DNA from: Telopea speciosissima
Lineage: Eukaryota > Streptophyta > Magnoliopsida > Proteales > Proteaceae
Direction of reading: 5' to 3'
Assembly: GCF_018873765.1 (NCBI RefSeq)
Contig: NC_057925.1
Coordinates: 46,965,010 to 47,029,009 of the forward strand
Length of the DNA: 64,000 bases
Part shown: positions 31,601-46,600 of the stretch, one piece after another
How the letters are laid out: each line of letters begins with the position of its first letter
Numbering within the stretch: the stretch's first letter is position 1
The notes under the pieces: model-generated
Told to the model about the DNA's origin: nothing
What the model saw: only the letters and a program-made list of their open reading frames with translations
Database searches by the model: none
Translations under genes and position numbers: made by a program

Positions 31601-34600
31601 CAGTAGCGGCGGCAGCAGAAGACTTCGTAAGGTTGGCCTTGAGTTTGGACTTCACATGGCCCCGTTTGACCTCAAAATCAGCAGGCTTCCCATGTAACTT
31701 TCAGCATTGAGCCTTGGTGTGATAAGGTTTGTTGCAGTGTTCACACTCGATAGGCTCCTTGGAGGCAACATTACCATCATCAGTAATGGTAATGGAAGTG
31801 GGACTGGAAGTAATTTGGAGGGCAGACCTATCAACAGTATGAGCATGTAACATCGCAGCTCGACGAGTCTTCTCGGTATGAATCAAAGTGAAGGACTGCT
31901 TTAGTATAGGGAAGAGAGAGCGGCTCAGCACTTGCATGCGAATAGGGTCATACTCCACATTCAGACCTGCCAGGGAGTTGTATACACAGATTTTGTCGAC
32001 GTGTTTGCGGTAGGCAGCAATATCAGCAGGTGTAGAAGGCTGATCGTAGGAGTAATGATCCAATTGCTGCCACAAGCTTTTGAGGGCAGCATAGTACGCC
32101 GAAACAGATAGCTCCTTTTGAGTGGTGTCATGGGCCTTCTTGCGAATCTCATACACCTGAGCATCATTCCCAACGCGTCCATAAGTCTTCGTGGCAGCAC
32201 TCCAGATTTGGTGGGTTGTCTCTAGAAGCAAAAAATTGTCAGACAAATCTAGTTGCATAGAGTGGATCAAATAGGACATCACCATAACATCATGTGACAT
32301 CCACTTCTCTTGCGGAGCACCAATTTCAGCCGGCATGGGGTTAGTCCCAAGGATATGGCCAGTAAGGCCAGGACCAGCAATTGTCAAGTAGGTAGTCCAA
32401 GACCACTTGAGGTAATTTGTGCCATCGAGTTTGATAGGAGCAGCTAAGGGAAGAAATCTGTCCGGGATTGTCCATCAAGCCCAGAGATTACTGAAGAGGA
32501 CTCTGAACCTGTCATTGGTGCAGCCAAACGATGAAGGGAACGAGCAATGACCCAATAGAGTCGGCCACTAAGAACCAAGAACCTTGAGATTGATATGAGA
32601 GAAAATTGATCTCAAGAAAGGGAAAAACAGAGATCTCTCAAAAGATGCACAAACAAGGGCTGAAACTGAGGTTGAGAGAGGCTTGTGATGGTAGAAAATA
32701 GTTCCAAAAGAAGCACAACAATAGGCAGCCCAGCAGCCCTAACCCAGAAATTGATTGGAGTTAGATTTTTTGAACAAAAAACTGAGAAAAAAGATCGATT
32801 AGAGGTTAGAACCAGCAAAGAAGGAATGGGAAAGGTTGATAGTTGCTGGTTAGGGTTGCAAAGTAAGCTCCAATCAAGGGAAGATCATCCTACAGCAGGT
32901 ATCGAGGCCGAATCTTCAAAACTTGGAAAACTTCAAAATCGCAAAGAGAAGGGCAGCAACTATCGGGCATAGATGTGGTTTATGTCATGAAGAAAATGAG
33001 GTGGTTTTAAGGGCAGTAACTAGATCGTAAGATCACCTCATTAGTGCTGCCCTAAGGTGAAGGGAAAGAACCAAGAAGAAGAGGAGAAAGAAGATCGAAG
33101 AGAGGAGGGAAGAAGAGAAAAAAGATGGAGGGAAGGAGGTGGGTTTTTGGACTTGGATCAGGATAGGGTTTTAGGGTCCTGCTCCGATACCATGTTAGCA
33201 AGACAGAAATTAAGAGAATGGCTTGAGTGAATTGTTTGTTCACTCAGCCCCTTCATTTTTATCTAATAAGATAGAATTACAAGAATATCCTGTACAGCCG
33301 ACTATGCTAATAACAGGGAATAAGCAAGTGAAAAACCCAAAAATACCCTTATAGGGTCACATAACTCAACACTGTGAGATTGAGAGCATCATCACTTGTC
33401 GGACCTCTCTCTCTCTCTTAGTTTTGAGGACTTCTCTCCCATGAACCCTTATACGTTGGATTATGTGAGCAAAACATTTTAGTCACTGACTAAGCTGCCC
33501 TTGTTGATTGTCATGCTCAAAACCTGAAGAATTTTTTTTTTTGCTGAAATTTTGTTTCCAGTGTACTAGCAAATGGATTTTTGGATTCTGATTTGGAAGA
33601 TCCAGTGCTTATGTATATCTTATATGATCATCCATGCCCTCCTTTTTCCATTTTAACTCAGGGATGCCTTACTGGAACCATAATCTTGCTTTGGAGCAAG
33701 GGTACAAATTCTCACATCGTAAGATTTAATGAAGAATTATTCTTTATATATCTTCTTCCACCCATAATCTTCAATGCTGGGTAAGCGCATCCACTAAGAA
33801 ATTGCATATTATACATGAGGAGAGCCAATTTCTTTCTTGTTGTGAATGGTTTGCTCAGTTGTACTCATCTATCCACAGATTTCTGGTTAAGAAGAAGCAG
33901 TTCTTCCGTAACTTTATAACTATCATGCTATTTGGAGTGGTCGGTGTTTTTATTTCTTCAGCCATCATAGCAGCTGGTAATATTGAAGCTATCAATTACT
34001 TAGTTCTCTGTGAATTCCCTGAGAAATAGGAGGTTCATTTAATAGTTATTGTTGCCATATGCCACCCTTCCCCCCCCCCCCCCACACCCAAAAAAAAAAA
34101 AAAAAAAAAATTGCCCTGTTGGATTTGCTTCTAAACCCTCACTTGTTACTCTTAATCTAGGCAGCCAGTGGCTGTTTCCAAAATTCGGCTTTTCTGGGCT
34201 GGTTGTGCAGGAGTATCTTGGTGTGGCTCTAGTAACTCCCTATCTTACCTGAGTATGTTATATTGCATTCTGTAATAACCGCTCCGTATTTTATCTGACG
34301 AATAACTCTTTGGTTGCAATTGAATTTATTGTTATTTGGATTCAGGAATTGGAACAATATTCTCATCAACTGATACTGTCTGTACGCTACAGGTTGGGTA
34401 GACCATTTAACTCACAACTGGTTTCAAGTTTCTTTCAAGTCTGTGTGTATAATCATGTATTACATTCAAATGTAATGTAGGTCTTGAATCAAGATGAGAC
34501 TCCTCTACTCTATAGCATAGTTTTTGGGGAAGGAGTGGTGAATGATGCAACATCAGTTGTTCTCTTCAATGCAGTCCGGGAACTAGATATTTCTAAACTT

Positions 34601-37600
34601 GATGTTTGGGCAGCGGTTTATGTATTTGGAGACTTCCTCTACCTATTTTTAGCAAGCACTGTTCTTGGAGTTGCTGTAAGTCCAGATTCTTGTTTTCCTC
34701 TCTCGTCTTTCTCTCCGCCCATCTATACCATGCACAATGACTCACTGATATGTGATATGTATGCGTTAAACATTTAATGCTTATGACCTCTCAAACTATT
34801 ACATGGATGTTGTGCAATTGGTCACATGCGCAGTAAGTTCAACTCTCTAAATTCTGGGCCATCCTTTTTGGCAAAACTATAACCCAAAATAAGAGCCCTA
34901 ATGTAAATCGATGCACTTTTCTATAGTATGTACATACTCTATTCTATATGGTTTTTCATCTTTTAGAGGTAGTGGGTGATTTTCCTCATGAAAATTTTTA
35001 GATTTAATATGGAGGGGGGACCAGGGACGTTGGGTAGCAGTGAGTTCCCCAGGGACGTTGGGTAGCAGTGAGTTCCCCTCCCCCTCCCCCCCCCCCCAAC
35101 ACACACACAAAAAGAAAGAAGATATCTTATGGATTAGTATATATGGCATAATATTACATAGTAAATCTGTAAATGTAATATGATATTTATGAAGGGAAAA
35201 GGTCTTCTAGGTCACCACCAGGAAACACATTTGAGGACTAGTCACTAATTGGGGGAGGGGGGACTTCTGTCATGTGATGATCTGATCTGATAATAGGGTC
35301 TTATTGTAGGCCGCCTTGCACTGATTTAATTGGTATCGAGCTAGGTTCTGTCATGCTATGTTTTGTTATTCCATTTACTTAAGATGTTATTCATAAATAA
35401 GCTAATAACCCCCTTTTTTAATCTAATAAAAATAATTAAAAAATCATATTCCAAAAGGACAAAAACTTAAAAAGTCAACCCTCCAGTTCAAGGACAAAAA
35501 CTGGATTTTTAGTGGTAGGTGAAATTTTCAACTTTCTAATGTTGGGTTTTTCTCAAATCTAAAAATTCCATAAATCTTAATATGGTAAAACATTGCTAAA
35601 AACCAAAAGATTTTAAATTTTTTTTTCATTTAGAGCGCTTTGACAACATTCGTGTACACCAAATAAAGTTTTACCGGAACATAACTCCTTCAATATAAAT
35701 CAAATTTAAACAATCTTGGATTTGTTGGAAAACTGGTTTTGTGCTCTACCTAATACAAAAAGTCTTATGTAGAATAAAATCATTTGATCAATAAATTTAT
35801 TAGAGAACAAGAACATTTCCTCTAAATCGAGAGCAAGTTAATTACTTATTGATAAGATCATATTTTCTAAGAACAGTATAAACCAAATGTCAGACTAGGT
35901 ATACTTGAAAATGACCAATTCCAAGAACATATAAACCAAATGTATGTTTTGATTGTTTCAAACTTCTAATAGCTTGTTTCTTTAGTTCTGTTGTGTTCTA
36001 TCTCTATGTTGATTTTTGATGACTTGATGTGGCTTAATAATGATTTTTATAAATTGATGTGACTTAATGTTGATTTTTGATGATATAAGGTACAAATTGT
36101 AGCATAATAAATAATGTTAAAAAAGCGGGGAAATAAAAAATAACACTTGGGCGCCTTGGTCGCCTAAGCAACGCCTAGGTGGGCGCGTTGTCGACTAAGC
36201 GCTTAGACACCCCTCCACCGCCTTTTTGAACAATGATGGCCACTGAGAGGGGTGTGAATCAGTGGACTAAAAAACTTTTCCCTCAATCGGTTCAGTTCAC
36301 AGTTCAACTATTTATATCCCAAACACTCTGCACAGTCACTAATGTAATCCTCTCAAATGCACAATCATACCACCGTGCACAATCTGACAACCCTAACTCA
36401 GATACACACAACTACACTCACAACCCCTGCTGCCAAGAGCTGAAGATCACAATGATGCTAAGAGCTGCTATGTCAATTGCTAGAGATCCCTCACTCAAGC
36501 ACACTAACTCAACCACGGCTGGATGACCTCACATGCTGGCATACATACACATACACACCCCAACATGACTTTCAAAGGCTCTACCAGGTGTGTACGCCCA
36601 TCCTACAGAAAAGCACTTCTAACCAAAGCAAGAAAGCATCCACAACATACAAAAATACGTGCTTCGACAGTTTGCCTACTTGCACGGAGTAATGGTCAGT
36701 CAGATCTCAGCATCTACTCAATACTAATTTTCCCAGCATGAAATTGAGAGGCCGCACCCACGGCAGATGATGTCTCAGTCACACCCATGACTCAAGACAT
36801 CTAACCTGCTTCAACCCCTAAGTATAGAGACAAGGGTGTTACCCCCAATGGCTTCCTAGCACCCACTGGTAACCTATACTGTGTCTAGATGCAACTGGAC
36901 AACTCACATAAATAATTGGACTTATAACAATGCCCTACAGTCAAACCACATCTAGCATAGGCCTCAATGTGCATCCCTACTGCTAGCATATACAATGAAT
37001 ACCGAAATATAAAAATTACAAAGTCAAGAGATAGAAATTCTCACAACCATGCAGTGTCTCTGATTTCTGGTATCCAGAGATGGAGTCTGGCAACTCTGGT
37101 GGTTCACTGGAATCTTCAACTTCTCCCAATTTGATGGAGAGCTGGAATCTTCAAGTGTGCACTGTCATTGGAGTCCTGGAGTGGCTCCTGGCAGTATAGG
37201 AAACCGCTGTCTTCCTCCCTTTTCCTTTTTTTTTTTCTTTTTCTTTTCTTTCCTTTTTCCTTTCTTTCTTTTTGCACTAGATCTCCACCGAATATGAGAT
37301 GAGCTTCCAACTTCCTTGTTCTTTTCTCCTGCCCCTTTCCTTCTTCTATGCCTTTCTTTTTTTTTTTTTTTTTGTCTTCTCTTTCAATGCATTATCCACT
37401 CATAAAAACATCAATAAATGCATCCTACCTTGCTGGGACCATTAATGGAACACCATACACACAAAAGCAAGGGTAAGGGATAGGATTAATGCTTACCAAC
37501 AAGGGGAGAAGGGGTTTCTGTGATTTCCGCTCCACGGAGGCTGCAACCAGTGTGTTCTCTTCATACCAGAGGATAGAGCTCGGAGAGATGAGAAAAACCC

Positions 37601-40600
37601 AATTTGGAACATCTCATTTGGCCTCCGGATGAGGGAGATATCGAGTTTTGAAGTTGGGCGAACTGTGGAGCTTGAAATGGAATCTTGGTTGATGGTGCAC
37701 GCGTGCGCGAGCATACACGGAATCATAGGGACTACGGGGTGCACGAAATTTGGGCCAATCAAACCGTCAGATCTAATGTCAGTTAATCAGTCTGACTGGA
37801 TCAGTGCTTGGTCAACGAACCAATCTGAGAAGCCAAATAGGAATCCCGATTAACGTACACAGCCATCTGAGGGCAGAGGTAGCAGGCGACGTTTTACCAT
37901 CTGATTGTCGCGTCAGATACGGCCACATCTAGGCCGTTGATTCTGTCGGTGGAGGCGGGAAACACTTTCATCCGTCGGATCTCTTTTGACTGCATTTCAT
38001 CAACTCAAGGAGATCTTTACCAATAAAAAGGAATCTCTCGGGCATGTCTCTTATGCTGGCGCTGCACGTGATCAGGGATCACAAGGGTCTACGGGAGCTA
38101 TATCAATCTGACCGTTTATTCAAATTTCAAAATTCCAGTTGAACCTTGTCTTATCGATCGGAATCCTCTGCACTCACAGCCTACCAGAGAGCCCGAAATG
38201 GAATCTAGGCCAAAACTTCTTCGTTTTACCTCCGATTTGAGCGCCGTTTGAGGCCACATATCCATGAGGAGGAGCATTACCAAACTGGCCACATCAGCAA
38301 GATCCTTGCTGATTTTCTCAGGGAACCCAAAAACAATTTGGATTGCCTAAAATACCTTTCATTTTAGGCGACCAAACGGGAATCACTATAACTTCGCCGC
38401 TCGAACTCGAAATTGCGCGATTCCAGTTGCGTTTTGAAGAAGACTTGACGAGCTACAATATTCATGTGGATTGCTTCGCCCAGTTATGCCTTTAGAATCT
38501 TCGAAAATGCCGACGAACACGCTGCCAGTGTCTGATCCTATCAAATCACAATTTCCAAGGCATACAACATTCATCCAAGGCTGCTGAAGCCTGCCAGGCA
38601 CTATATAAACCTGCGATGAACAATCTCATGCTGCCACATAAGCCCGGATGCTCCAACATCACTGCCACATGTCATAATACTGTCAAATGATCAAAATACC
38701 CCTGTCTAGACCATCAATACTTTGTAAAATTACAGAAATGCCCCTGTACTGACTGTCCATGTTTGAAGGTGACAGAAATGCCCTTGGATGACTCCCAAAC
38801 ACTATGGGACCTCTATATACATTGCCAAACCCCTGTAATGATGTCACTGCCACTGTGAACACTATCAAAACTACTGGGGATGCTGGGACACTATTCAGTC
38901 ACTGCCTGAAGTCTGCCAACTCATCCAGAATGCTATCTATACACTGTATGTGATGCACCAATAAGTTACAAGTTAGATATGAATTGATTCTAGCAAGTAA
39001 GGAGATGTGAGAGTTTGGAAGAGAAGAAGAAAAGGAAGAAGAAGAGAAGGAGAAGAGTTGAGGGGGAAATCGTGAGTTAGGTAGAGAACTCTCCTAACTC
39101 ATATTTACTTCACTAATAATTCTTTAGGAATTACAAAGGCCTCCTTAAGGAGGTAAAAGATAAAAAGGAATAAAAAGGGAAAATTACAACTCTATGACTT
39201 ATAATAGAAACATAGACAAATATGCCTCTAACACACCCCCTCAAGCAGGAGAATAAATGTCATACATTCCCAGCTTGCATAGAAGAGTACTGAACTGGTT
39301 AGGGATGAGACCTTTGGTGAAAATGTCTGCCAGTTGATCACCGGTCTTCACAAATGGGGTACAAATGCAACCTGAATCCAGCTTCTCTTTGATGAAGTGC
39401 CTATCAACTTCAATGTGCTTTGTTCGGTCATGTTGCACGGGATTATGAGCAATACTTATAGCAGCTTTGTTGTCACAATAGAGCCGCATGGGTCCCTCAT
39501 AGTCGAACCCCAATTCTTGAACCAAACGCCTAAACCAAATGAGTTCATACACCCCACGAGCCATGGCTCTAAATTCAGCCTCCGCGCTGGATCTAGCAAC
39601 AACTGGTTGTTTCTTACTTCTCCATGTAACAAGATTACCACCCACAAGGGTACAGTAACCGGATGTAGATCGTCTGTCAGAAATAGAACCAGCCCAATTT
39701 ACATCAGTGTAGCCCTCTATCCTCAAGTGACTATGTCTGGCATATAGAAGGCCTTTTCCTAGAGAAGATTTCAAGTACCTGATAATGCGATAGACAACAT
39801 CTAGGTGTCTACTTTTGGGAGCATGCATGAACTAACTCACCATTCTAACTGCAAAACTCCGTGTTAAGGAGAGAGAGATTAATTTCCTAACCAACCTCTA
39901 GTATTTCCCTGCATCTACAAGAGGAGAACCACAGTCTTCACTAAGTTTGTGATTTTGATCAATTGGGGAGTTGGCTGGTTTACATCCCAATATTCCTGTC
40001 CAGAACAAACTTCCGCTGGAAAATATTGATGCCCTTCTTTGACCTTGATACTTCAATCCCCAAGAAATACTTCAAGAGTCCAAGATCCTTAATTTCAAAC
40101 TGTTCGGCCAGGTAAGATTTTAACCTCTTTATCTCATCTGTGTCATGTCTAGTTACAACAATATCATCAACATAAACAATAAGAGTAGTGACTGTATCAT
40201 TTCCTCTTCGGATAAACAAGGTGTGGTCAGCCTGACTCTGGGAATATCCATTCCTTAGAATGGCCTTTCGAAACCTTTCAAACCAAGCTTTGGGTGGCTA
40301 TTTGAGTCCATAAAGTGCCTTCTTGAGGAGGCAAACCTTCCCTTCTGCTGAAGGAGACTTGAAGCCAGGTGGAGGTTGCATATACACCTCCTCTTCTAGA
40401 TCACCATGAAGAAAAGCATTCTTCACATCTAATTGATATAATGGCCAATCTTTGTTGGCTGCCACTGATAGGAGGACTCTGATTGAGTTGTGCTTGGCTA
40501 TGGGAGCGAAAGTCTCTTGATAATCAATGCCATAAACTTGACTATACCCTTTGGCTACCAACCGAGCCTTATATCTGTCCACTGTACCATCTGATCGATA

Positions 40601-43600
40601 CTTGATTGTATAGACCCACCTGCATCCAATTGGAACTTTGCCCCTGGGGAGATCAACAAGTGTCCATGAACCATTCTTCTCAAGAGCCATCATTTCCTCT
40701 GATATGGCCTTCTTCCATTTTGGGTCAGATATAGCCTCAGTAAGATTCTTGGGAATAGTGGCAGATGAGAGAGCAGTGGTAAAGGCAAGACCTGTAGGGG
40801 AGATAGCATCATAGGAAACAAACTGGGCAATAGGATTAGTGCAAGCACTTTTTCCCTTTCTAGTAGCAATTGGGAGATCTAGATCAGAAGGAAGATCATC
40901 ACCTAATTGAGGAGGATGGAGCTCAGGATGTGGCTCCAAAGAAGGCTCTTGGCAGGTCTTCTTTCCTTTACTCTTCAAGCATTCACCTTTTTTGTACTGA
41001 ATGTGGTAATCTTTCCCATTACCAGAACTAATATCAACAACTGCCCCTTGATCATCAGTATCAACAGTCCCTTCTTTAGAAGCCCCTTCTTTAGGTTTCC
41101 CAATATCAAACAGAAATGGGGAAGTAGGCAAAGGTAGGAGGAAAGGGATATCAACATCCTCTTCATTCCAACTATTCTCCCCTGAAGGGGATGCTGATGA
41201 GAAGGAGTGAAGAAGGGAATAGACTTAAAGAAGGTGACATCTTTGGAGAGAAAGCGTCTTCGGGAAGAGGGATGATAACACTTATACCCCTTGGTAGAAG
41301 AGGAATAGCTAAGGAAAAGGCATTTGAGGGCCTTGGGATCAAGCTTAGACCTAGGCGATTTATTGACATGGACATAGCACACACCCCCAAAGACCTTGGG
41401 AGGAAGAGAAAAGGTAGATGCCTGGGGAAGAAGAGTTCCCAGAGGGGAGTTGGAGCCAAGAAGCAGAGTTGGCATCCTATTGATAAGAAAGGCAGCAGCA
41501 AGGAGAGCATCAGCCCAAAAAGTCTTGAGAACATGCATGCCAAAAAGAAGACTCCTAGTGACCTCCAACAGATGGTGGTTTTTTCTTTCAGCCACCCCAT
41601 TCTGTTGAGGTGTATCAACACATGCAATTTGGTGGATAATACCATTATCAATAAAAAACTGTTGGAGCCCCCCATACATGTACTCCCCCCCTTTATCTGA
41701 ACGGACTATCTGGATGCAGGTACCAAATTGAGTAACAATTAACTAATAGAAGTTCTTAAAAGCATCACAAACATCACTCTTTTGTTTCATTAAAAAGGTC
41801 CAAGTGGTGTGGGTGTAGTCATCAACAAATTAAACAAAATAACGGTATCCCGACAAAGAGGTAGTGGGAGCGGGTCCCCAAACATCAGAATGCATAATAT
41901 GAAAAGGAACAGTGGATCTGTTAAAACCGTGCTCAATAACCCGGTTTAAAACCCGGTCTAACTTTCTTGGCCGGTTGAACCTCGTGTGTAGGAGGGGGAG
42001 CGTATTAAGCTCATGTGTTGTGGGCCATGATACTCAAGCCATCTCACAAGACTGTCGATCGTGACTCAAGGAAAGTCGTCGAGGATAGGTTCATCGACAA
42101 AGAAAGGGGGAAATTCGTCTATGATGGTGTATTATTGGAATTCCCTCATTTCGAGAATCCGCAAGGCCCGCGCCGTTATTACCCATGCCCACTTCATGAC
42201 GAATTGGAGTAAGTCACTATCCAAATAATTCACGCCTATGCACGATCATTATTATATATATAAATATTAATTGGGCTCTAGGACTCTTCTTTAGAATTAA
42301 GTTTGGGCCATGGGCCATGGGCCATGGGCCATGGGCAATGGGCCCAAGTGGATCCAAAGGCCCAATGACTTAAACTAGACCTAGGGCTTATACCATCCAA
42401 ACATGTCCTATCTAATGGACCTAGAGACTTAGATCTATCTGTTGGGAGAATCATGGGTTAGAAAGAGAGAATGACTTAGATTCATTGATAGGTATGCCTC
42501 TCTATTTATAATAGAGGGAAAAGTTACAAAGGGACTGAAATAGGCGATGTGGGACTAAAACCCACATAGCCGACTTATACTTAATAACATAAGAATAAAA
42601 TTACCCCAAAAGGATCAGAATACCCCCACGGTATTCTGGATTACATATTTCAACACTCCCCCTCATACTGGATTATACAAATAAGTAAAGAAAGAAGATC
42701 CAGCTTGAACTAAAAAGAAAAAAAGAACTCTATAATAATGCAAACGGCTAATGTTCATATGTCCCTAAAGCCCTAAGGTAGCCATCTCTTTGGCAGGATG
42801 TACTAGGGTAGCTGTCCCTTGTCCTAAGGTAGTCATCCCTTGTCCTAAGGCAACAAGGAATGTGAACTTTCTCTTAGGGGGTCTTCCTGTACTGAATGAC
42901 TGATTGACCCAATAGACTATTATTGCACTACTTGTTTGACACTCCCCCTCAAGTTGGCGCATACAAGGTACTAATTCCCAACTCGAACAAAATGGGAAGA
43001 AACTAAGTTACAGCAGAATCCACCTTGACAGATGAATGCAACTCCCAAATAAACCTTCAAGAACTTGAAAAATAGATCTTCAAAACCTGGGCAGACTTGA
43101 TCAACAAACTTTCACCAATCTTCAACAGCTGTCCAGTGATGAATCTCTGACTAATAATCTTGAAGATAAGCAACTAGGGTAGCAAGCAGCGGAAACAAAT
43201 AAATCAGGCAGCAGAAATGATCAACCCAATTGTAGATCCTCATATAGGCAAGCAATAACCAAACATCTTTAATACTTTAATACTTCAATCTCCCCCTTAC
43301 GGCAAACTCAACCCCCATAACAAAGGAGATACCCAATGGCAATGGTGGAAACTCTGACTTTCTATGTATTGCACCAAGTGTTCCCACAAGTTCTGCTTCT
43401 ACAATGTCTGTAGGTGTACTGTACATAATCTCCCCCTCACGTGTAGTAGTACACGTGGACATAACAGAGATGATGTAAGTGATAGGGTAAAAGCATAATA
43501 TTCCATAATTTTCCAAAAAAGGTGCTAAGGGAAATGGAAAAGGAAGAAATGGCATATTAGAGAATACCATTATCGTCCAAAGTGGTTATGGGTATATGCC

Positions 43601-46600
43601 AAAGGTATGTTTTGGAAGGTGGTGAAGTGAAAAGAGCAGTGGGATAATGAATTACGGAGTAAAACAATGCAACATATAAATTTTCAACCATCTTCAAACG
43701 ATCAAACAAACACTTTTTATGGAAACTCCTGCAGGGGAGAAACTCCTAACTCCAATATTCAAATCTGATAAGTATACAGAGCTGATTTGAAGTAAAGAAA
43801 AGCTCCAATCTTCAAACAAGGACGAACAAGTGTGCAAAAACTCCAATGTACAAACTCCCACATGCGAAATAGGACTGACGAAGATATCTGGACAGCAATT
43901 GATGTAAGAAGCTTCAACAAAAAACTTAGATCAGATCTGAATTAGTGAACAATGCTAGGATCAAGCTCCAAAGTAAGCTGGATATGACTAGAAAAGCTTC
44001 ACATAACTGAAGAGGTTCGTAGTTGCAACCAATAACCTTGGAACACACTGTTGTAATCCCAAATAAGCTGATCTCCAGGGTAGTAGATTCGAGTCTTCAA
44101 TAATGAAAGAAATTTGATCTCCAATAGTAGGATACTGAGTCTCAATAATAGGGCAGCAGTACTCCATATAAAGGTAGCAGTAACATACTAACATGTCAAC
44201 CAATCATGCTTACAGAAGCTAATCAATAGAACCAGCAAGGTATGTAGTAAAGCTCAATAGAACCAGCAAATTTAAGATAAATAATCCGACAGATCCATAA
44301 GTAGTTGAAGCAGCCAGCCACATAGGAACCAATAAAAAATAGGTTGATAATTGAAGAAATCGAGCCATAAGTGTGAATCTGAATTTTTTTCAAAAAAACT
44401 CCAAGAATGATACTGAAATTTGGGTTTAATACTCCTCTGATATGTATAAGACTCTCCTAAAAAAATTAGCTTGATAGACAACCCTAACCCTAAAATAGAT
44501 TTTTGTTCGGGTTTTGGAAAACCCTGAAATTGAGATTGATTAGGGGAAGGGGACTTAAAAAATCTGTTGATGCAAAGTGTGATGATTTCTTAGCATAGAT
44601 GTTGTCCACAGCTGCTGGAATGGATCTCCAATACGAACACCCAATCTCTTGTAGGATTTGAGACTTGATCTTCAAATGGGAGAAACACCAAAAAGTGCAG
44701 AAAAAATAGGGCAGCAGCTATCTTAGGTAAAATACTTCTTTAAGCCATGAATAATTAAAGTAGATTGCCTCTCTTGATGGTAGAAACACCTCCAAAAACT
44801 CCAGAAGCAGCAGGTAACCCTGACCCAAAAAATCGATTAATGTAAGGGTTTTGGAAAACCCTGAAAAATAGAGATTGATTGGGGAGGGGTCTTCTAGAAA
44901 ACTTGGATAGGTGCAAGATTGAGGTCAAGTGGTCCTAGTAATGGAAGTAATCAGCCCTCCAAAAATCAGCAAAAACTGAAACCTGTAACCCTAATTTCAA
45001 TTGGAGTCAGGGTATTGTCAGGGTTTTTAGCAGGTAACCAAATTAGCAGGTTAAGAAAGTTTTTCCTGTAGGATCAAATCCAGCTATCAGAACGGGTCCG
45101 AACTTAGGTCGAGTAGGGTTTGTAGTAGTAGGGAATCACCCCCAAAAAATCAGCTGCATCTGAAAAGGGAAACCCTAAAATCGATTGGAGTCAAAGTTTT
45201 GAAAAACCCTGACAAGTTGAGATCGATTAGGGTAGGGACTGGAAAGGTTAATGAATGATGGAGAAAAAGAAAAAAGGGAAGGAGGACGATGGAATAGGGT
45301 AGAAAGGGGCTGGAAAAGGGCGCATAGGAGTCTCCAACAATGGAGGATCAGCCTTCTTTACTGATAGAAATCAGATCTCCGAAAAATTCTGGAAAGCTCC
45401 AATATCGCAGGTATGGTTCCAGCAGATTTCGAACAGAATTTTTAATAAAAAAAGGTAGTATGGGAGGAGGGCAGCAACTAAATCATTGGATTCTTTGATT
45501 ACCTCATTAGTGCTGCCCCCTTACATGGATGAGAAGAAGAAAAAAAAAAACAAAAAAGGGAGAAGCCGAGAGAGAGAGAGAGAAAGGTGGTAGAAGGTGA
45601 TTGAAGAGAAGAACTGGCAGTACTAGGGAGGATGCACAGAGATGAGTTGCAGGCTTCAACCCTTCAACATCAACAACCGAGACCTTGGGGGTTTGAAAGA
45701 GGACCCCTGGACAACTCTAACAATGCTGGTCCCACTTCAAATGATAATGGGATGAAGAAGAATCGAAGAGAACAAGGCAGGCCTAGCAGAAACTGCAGTA
45801 GAACAGGTGGAGCTTCAATGAACTTCGATCTTCTTCAACAAATCCCAGAAAAACTGCTCCATTAAGGCTTAGTTTAGAAGATAAACCTCGATTAAATCTT
45901 CTATGTAAAGTATCTCACATTGTATAGCCTCTAGTAGAACCCTTTTATCTAGAAGAGGAAAATGAGCTTGGTTGACTCTCAAACCAGCTCAGATACCAAG
46001 TTACAAATTAGATAAGAACTGATTCTAGCAAGTCAGGAGATGTGAGAGTTTGGAAGAGAAGAAGAAGAGAAGGAGAAGAGTTGAGAGGGAAATTGTGAGT
46101 TAGGGAGAGAACTCTCCTAACTCCTATTTACTTCACTAATAATTCTTTAGGAATTACAAAGGTCTCCTTAAGGAGGTAAAAGATAAAAAAGAAATAAACA
46201 GGGAAAATTACAACTCTATGACCTATAATAGAAACATAGACAAATATGCCCCTAACACATAAACTCTAACACAATATGCATTGTGTTGACAACAATGACA
46301 ACTAAGACACAGTCATTGCCATCTGCACTATGTGTTCAATACGCCTTGGGTCACCTTGCCACCTTGACAACTATGTTATCCTCGCATGTAAAGTATATTT
46401 TGGTAAATATAAGAATATATTAAAAAAAATAGGGTATTCGTTAGGTAGCTGTTGTGCTGATTCACAGTGCACAATTTCTTTCTTCTTTATAAATCTAATC
46501 ATTCAGTATAATATATTTTTTCTTGATTAAAATGACTAAAAGGGTTTAGCCAAATCCAGGTGATCTTTTAGCGTAGCTCATAATATTGGATTTGTCTAAA

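Larger units (their letters stand above)
38965..46257 (-). mobile_element. Ty1/copia retrotransposon 3, mosaic
   Basis: LTRs 38965-39233 and 46000-46257 share most of their length (for example CTAATAATTCTTTAGGAATT). The primer-binding site TTGGTATCTGAGC adjoins the right LTR and a polypurine tract adjoins the left. Flanks AATAA and CATAA match at 4 of 5. Pol is clear, but no gag or protease could be found between 42000 and 45990. That interval instead contains other copia ends (42440-43000) and a long repetitive leader. It is antisense to NHX, like copia 1 and 2. Confidence 0.85.

Noticed and set aside
36233-38960. Several 60-97 codon frames in NHX intron 6
   Set aside because: Low-complexity, no shared motifs and no splice-consistent extension; probably repeat-derived intron sequence.
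41191-41700. 169-codon plus-strand frame
   Set aside because: Shadow of the copia 3 integrase on the opposite strand.
42307-42346. Short direct repeats as a CRISPR-like array
   Set aside because: A 7-bp simple repeat without spacers in a plant genome.
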